A stretch of 37,481 nucleotides of DNA from Verrucomicrobiales bacterium (GTDB lineage Bacteria; Verrucomicrobiota; Verrucomicrobiia; Limisphaerales; UBA9464): NCBI GenBank assembly GCA_005793375.1, contig SXSK01000268.1, positions 1 through 37,481 of the forward strand, given 5' to 3'. Shown here piece after piece: positions 34,597-37,481 of this stretch; within the stretch, counting starts at the first letter, position 1; every line of letters starts with the position of its first letter. Both the position numbers and the translations under genes were made by a program. The notes under the pieces are model-generated. The model saw only the letters and a program-made list of their open reading frames with translations, was not told where the DNA came from and ran no database searches.

Positions 34597-35532
34597 TTAC
34601 TTCGGCAGTGGCACGTACCCTGTTTCTGCGACGATCTTCTGGCCGGCGTCCGACAAAACCCAGTCAATGTACTTCTTTACAGTCGCCGAAGGGTCTCCTG
34701 CCGTGTAGAAGAACATGGGCCGTGCAATTGGATAAGTGTGGTCATGAGTCGAGGCAATACTCGGAGCAACAGCGGGCTCGCCCTTCTTCTTCGAGACCTT
34801 AAGCATCTTGACCGAAGGCGTCGCATATCCCATGCCCGAATATCCGATGGCATTGGGCGTCTTGCTCACCAATTCTACCACATCTTTGGATCCATTCATG
34901 TCGAGGGATCCCAACTTGAATTCATTCTTTTTGCCAACCACGGTTTCTTTGAAGTACTCATAAGTCCCCGAGTTGTTCTGGCGACTTACACGGACAATCT
35001 CGCCACCTTTGGCGCCTGGGATCGAGTCGACCCCGAGCTCTTTCCACTGAGTAATCTTCCCGTCAGCACGATAAATCTCAGCCAGTTGTTCCACGCTGAT
35101 TTCATTCATCGGGTTGTCTTTGTGCACGTAAATCGACAACGCGTCGAACGCGATGATGAATTCCTTGGCTTCCAGGCCCCGCTTGGCCTTCAGTTCCTCT
35201 TTTTCCTTGGCCTCAATATGGCGGCTGCTGTTGGCAAGTTCACAGGTGCCATTGATCAATCCTTTGACCCCGACTCCTGAACCGCCTCCATTGACCTCAA
35301 TTAATACAGTCTTATCCACGGCCGCGTAAGCCTCCGCCCAGGCCGCCGCCAAATTCACCATGGTATCGGATCCGATATTGGCAATGGTCGCTTTGGCACC
35401 CCCCGCCGACGAGTCGGGACCACTCTTGCCGCAACCGAGCAAGAGCAATCCCGCCGATAAACCAACGCACAGGATTCTCGAGATCGATAAGCGGTAGCCA
35501 TATTCGGAAACTGGAGATGGATAATTAATCAT
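34597..35532 (-). CDS. pstS: Periplasmic phosphate-binding lipoprotein PstS
   Basis: 311 residues from ATG 35532. The signal (ISRILCVGLSAGLLLLGCGKSG) ends in a lipobox with the cysteine of LLGC, so it is lipid-anchored. Phosphate-binding segments are IGSDTMVNLAAAWAEAY, GGGSGVGVKGLINGTCELANSSR and RQNNSGTYEYFKE. YVHKDNPMNEISVEQLAEIYRADGKITQWKELG is the usual family mid-region. It delivers phosphate to the PstCA channel. The gene is 38 bases downstream of phoU. Confidence 0.94.
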   Translation of the reverse strand: MINYPSPVSEYGYRLSISRILCVGLSAGLLLLGCGKSGPDSSAGGAKATIANIGSDTMVNLAAAWAEAYAAVDKTVLIEVNGGGSGVGVKGLINGTCELANSSRHIEAKEKEELKAKRGLEAKEFIIAFDALSIYVHKDNPMNEISVEQLAEIYRADGKITQWKELGVDSIPGAKGGEIVRVSRQNNSGTYEYFKETVVGKKNEFKLGSLDMNGSKDVVELVSKTPNAIGYSGMGYATPSVKMLKVSKKKGEPAVAPSIASTHDHTYPIARPMFFYTAGDPSATVKKYIDWVLSDAGQKIVAETGYVPLPK

Positions 35533-35570
35533 AAGACAATTCGTTGTGGGAGTGACTAGAAAGTTTGGAC

Positions 35571-36668
35571 TCAATCAATTTTATCCGACAAGACGGCTTC
35601 ACAGATGTCGCTGATGTGTTGGTACAAATAGTTGAAAGCAAATTCGTAGGCGGCTCTGCGCACTGCCGCACTGCCTTCAACCTTGGACGGATCTGGAATC
35701 GTCCAATCCAAACACACCGCCCGAGTCGGGCTCGGGAACATCCGTTTCGCTTCACGTGACAAGCCCACGAGCACCTGAGAATATTCCAGATTGGGCACCC
35801 GATTTAATGGGCGGGAGATAGCTTTGGAGATATCAATCTCCTTCGATTTCAAAAACTCAATCGTATCAGGATCAATCGGCTTGGGGTCCACTCCCCCGCT
35901 GGCAAACACAAATTTTGGCTGTCCCAGTGAATTAGCAATGGCTTCAGCCATTTGACTCAGACAGGCATTGTCCTGGTCGACAAACACCATGCGCCAGACA
36001 TCATTGCCGAGATGCTTCTGGTACTCACCGGTCAAGAAATAGAGCGCCTCCTCACAGATGTTTCGAGCCTGGTCCGACACCCGCTCAAAGCGCCGCACAA
36101 TCGTCAGGAGCGGGTGCAACGCCTCGATGGGTAGCTCCTGCTTCTGCTGGGTCTGAAGAATCTCAGCCGTCGCCAGCGACTTCAACCCGTCGATCTCGTC
36201 CTCCACCAAAATGGTCCGCCGCGCTAACGCTTCATCTTCTGTCAGAAAGGATTTCACTGCGTCCCGCAGCATCGGCACGCTCATTCCAGAAATTTCCCGG
36301 ACCCGCTCCATGGGCAGTGAGCATTCAAGATTGCTGAGTTTCACAATCTGCCGTGCAATGCTCTCCGCGTAGTCCCCGATGCGCTCCAGCTCCAGGTTGA
36401 TTCTCAATCCGACATAAGCAAATCGCAAATGCTTGCCGGCTGGCTGATGCCGAACAATGAACTCCAAGCAGAGCTGATCAATTTCCTTCTCCAACTCGTC
36501 GATCTGCCGATCCCGCAGAATCACCGTGTATGCCAGCAAACGATTCCGCTCCAGGTAGGCACGCACACACCCATCTAAAGCGTCCGAAGCCAATGCGCCC
36601 ATTACTTCCACCTTGCTCCGGATTCGATCCGCGTCCCGTTGCATCGTCAGTTCATAGTGCGTAGCCAT
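35571..36668 (-). CDS. phoU: PhoU fused to an inactive low-molecular-weight phosphatase-like domain
   Basis: 365 residues from ATG 36668; an upstream in-frame start is unlikely. Residues ~1-215 are two PhoU three-helix bundles (LRINLELERIGDYAESIARQIV and PLLTIVRRFERVSDQARNICEEALYF, the E/DxxxD metal-cluster repeats). Residues ~227-365 look like a low-molecular-weight protein-tyrosine phosphatase/ArsC domain: MVFVDQDNACLSQMAEAIANSLG aligns with the VxFVCxGNxCRSxMAEA P-loop, then VFASGGVDPKPIDPDTIEFLKSKEIDIS. The nucleophile Cys is Asp231 and the catalytic Arg is Leu237, so phosphatase chemistry is not expected. PhoU normally links Pst status to PhoR; the extra domain may bind phosphate or a partner. 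First gene of the pst operon. Confidence 0.88.
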   Translation of the reverse strand: MATHYELTMQRDADRIRSKVEVMGALASDALDGCVRAYLERNRLLAYTVILRDRQIDELEKEIDQLCLEFIVRHQPAGKHLRFAYVGLRINLELERIGDYAESIARQIVKLSNLECSLPMERVREISGMSVPMLRDAVKSFLTEDEALARRTILVEDEIDGLKSLATAEILQTQQKQELPIEALHPLLTIVRRFERVSDQARNICEEALYFLTGEYQKHLGNDVWRMVFVDQDNACLSQMAEAIANSLGQPKFVFASGGVDPKPIDPDTIEFLKSKEIDISKAISRPLNRVPNLEYSQVLVGLSREAKRMFPSPTRAVCLDWTIPDPSKVEGSAAVRRAAYEFAFNYLYQHISDICEAVLSDKID

Positions 36669-36813
36669 CGTTCGAGAATAGAATGCAACAGCCGGGTTAC
36701 AGGCCAGTGTTCTAAATGTTACAATTGCGTGACGATGCAAACCCTCCACTGCGATCTCACCTCGGCCTTTTCACCATCCGTCCCTCGCGTCTTTCCCAAA
36801 GAAATGCCCCAAT
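36669..36813. other. Upstream region of the phoU-pst operon
   Basis: 145 bases between the DUF1501 remnant and phoU, so the pst promoter should be here. It contains the Pho-box-like repeat described separately. No other feature is recognised. Confidence 0.4.
36716..36735 (-). promoter_or_regulatory. Pho-box-like direct repeat upstream of phoU-pst
   Basis: On the minus strand, CGTCA and TGTAA occur 11 bases apart within ATCGTCACGCAATTGTAACA. Enterobacterial Pho boxes are two 7-bp repeats of CTGTCAT spaced 11 bases. The match is partial (about 9 of 14 repeat positions), but spacing and position, about 50-65 bases before the phoU start, are right for PhoB control of a phosphate-starvation operon. 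PhoB specificity in this phylum is assumed. Confidence 0.35.
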
Positions 36814-37352
36814 TCAACCAACCAATTGTCGGACAACACGCCCGCCAATGTCGGTTAATCGAAAATCTCTCCCCTGGAATCGATACACGAAGCGTTCGTG
36901 ATCCATCCCGAACAACTGGAGGAGAGTCGCATGGAAATCATTCACGTGCACCGGGTCGCGCACGATACTCCACCCCAATTCATCGGTCTCGCCCACGGTC
37001 TGACCTCCGCGGATCCCACCACCCGCCGCCCACAGGGTAAAGGCAAACGGATGATGATCTCGGCCGGTGTTTGCTTCGCGACCCGCTCGGTTTTCTCCCA
37101 GTGGTGTCCTGCCGAATTCCGCCCCCCAAACCACCAGGGTCGTCTCCAGCAGCCCCGTTGCTTGAGATCTTTCATCAGCGCCGCGACGGGTTGATCTGCC
37201 ATGCCGGCATTAAACGCCAGCTCGTTGTCCAGGTTGCTGTGATGATCCCATGAAGCATGGTACAAATTGACAAATCGAACACCTCGCTCCACCAACCGGC
37301 GCGCCAGCAAACAATTGCGCGCAAACAATCGATACTGGCCCGGGGAACGGTG
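36814..37352 (-). pseudogene. Frameshifted C-terminal remnant of a second DUF1501 protein
   Basis: Minus-strand frames encode the C-terminal third of a DUF1501 protein in two pieces. The first reads [37 protein letters not shown] up to MKDLKQRG. The second is shifted and reads [41 protein letters not shown], then [20 protein letters not shown] to the stop at 36814. The break is at a run of four G near 37155-37158, where one base is missing. Upstream, the frame hits TAA and TAG at 37353-37358, and the Tat signal and first two-thirds are absent. The gene is therefore truncated as well as shifted, although a single sequence error could account for the shift alone. Confidence 0.75.
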
Positions 37353-37481
37353 TTACTACCTCAATGAGGTCTAGTCTGAACGTATGGCTTGTATAGCTTG
37401 CAGGATTCAGTTTAGACGACTCATAAAAACCCACTCGTACACCGGATTGATCGACACTTCGGAAACTCGCCATTCGACCAC
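37353..37481. other. Window edge upstream of the DUF1501 remnant
   Basis: This sequence does not continue the DUF1501 gene on either strand. A short minus-strand frame from the edge ends in SINPVYEWVFMSRLN and a TGA near 37410, possibly the tail of another gene. I cannot identify it. Confidence 0.3.

Overview
The window looks like a chromosomal segment of a Verrucomicrobiota (PVC superphylum) bacterium, probably of the Limisphaerales/Pedosphaera type. This rests on gene content: paired DUF1549/DUF1553 and DUF1501 proteins, many twin-arginine (Tat) signals, a Gfo/Idh/MocA oxidoreductase, a PQQ-type propeller, a pseudopilin and many weak Shine-Dalgarno sites. There is no plasmid, phage or CRISPR signal, and I saw no tRNA or rRNA. 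Species is not assignable from this sequence alone.

Layout. (1) 135-1142: a FadL-type outer-membrane protein lacking a readable N-terminus. (2) 1166-6853, + strand: a tight regulatory operon made of a small ORF, a PhcB-like methyltransferase, a PhcS-like membrane hybrid kinase with two transmitters, and a receiver plus degenerate-kinase protein. It resembles the Ralstonia 3-hydroxy-fatty-acid-methyl-ester quorum-sensing operon (phcBSRQ) and is the best candidate here for a little-described signalling system. (3) 6982-9001: a protein of about 18 short helical repeats whose membrane-anchor N-terminus lies in another frame. (4) 9111-11927: Gfo/Idh oxidoreductase, PIG-L/LmbE deacetylase and NagB-like deaminase, suggesting amino-sugar catabolism. 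(5) 11989-14474, - strand: FAD-dependent sarcosine-oxidase-like enzyme and ChrA transporter, translationally coupled. (6) 14671-14811: a MITE-like element with target duplication. (7) 14901-18554: two tandem Tat-exported paralogues of unknown function and an oligogalacturonate-lyase-like propeller. (8) 18878-20699: a NagD-like HAD phosphatase converging on argF. (9) 20918-23688: two overlapping genes for membrane/periplasmic proteins of unknown function. (10) 23741-30899, - strand: DUF1549/DUF1553, DUF1501, a secreted scaffold-like protein, a PQQ-like propeller and a pseudopilin. (11) 30964-36668, - strand: phoU-pstS-pstC-pstA-pstB-pstB, a complete high-affinity phosphate uptake operon. (12) 36814-37352: a frameshifted DUF1501 remnant.

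The pst operon carries two unusual points visible in the residues. Its two PstB subunits are degenerate in complementary motifs: one has lost the Q-loop Gln and the H-loop His, the other the LSGGQ signature. This predicts an obligate heterodimer with one working ATP site. Its PhoU is fused to a low-molecular-weight phosphatase-like domain in which the catalytic Cys and Arg are replaced.

Operon structure is supported by repeated 4-base stop/start overlaps (2755, 13305, 22126, 31734, 33458). All family assignments come from reading motifs by eye; no database search was run.
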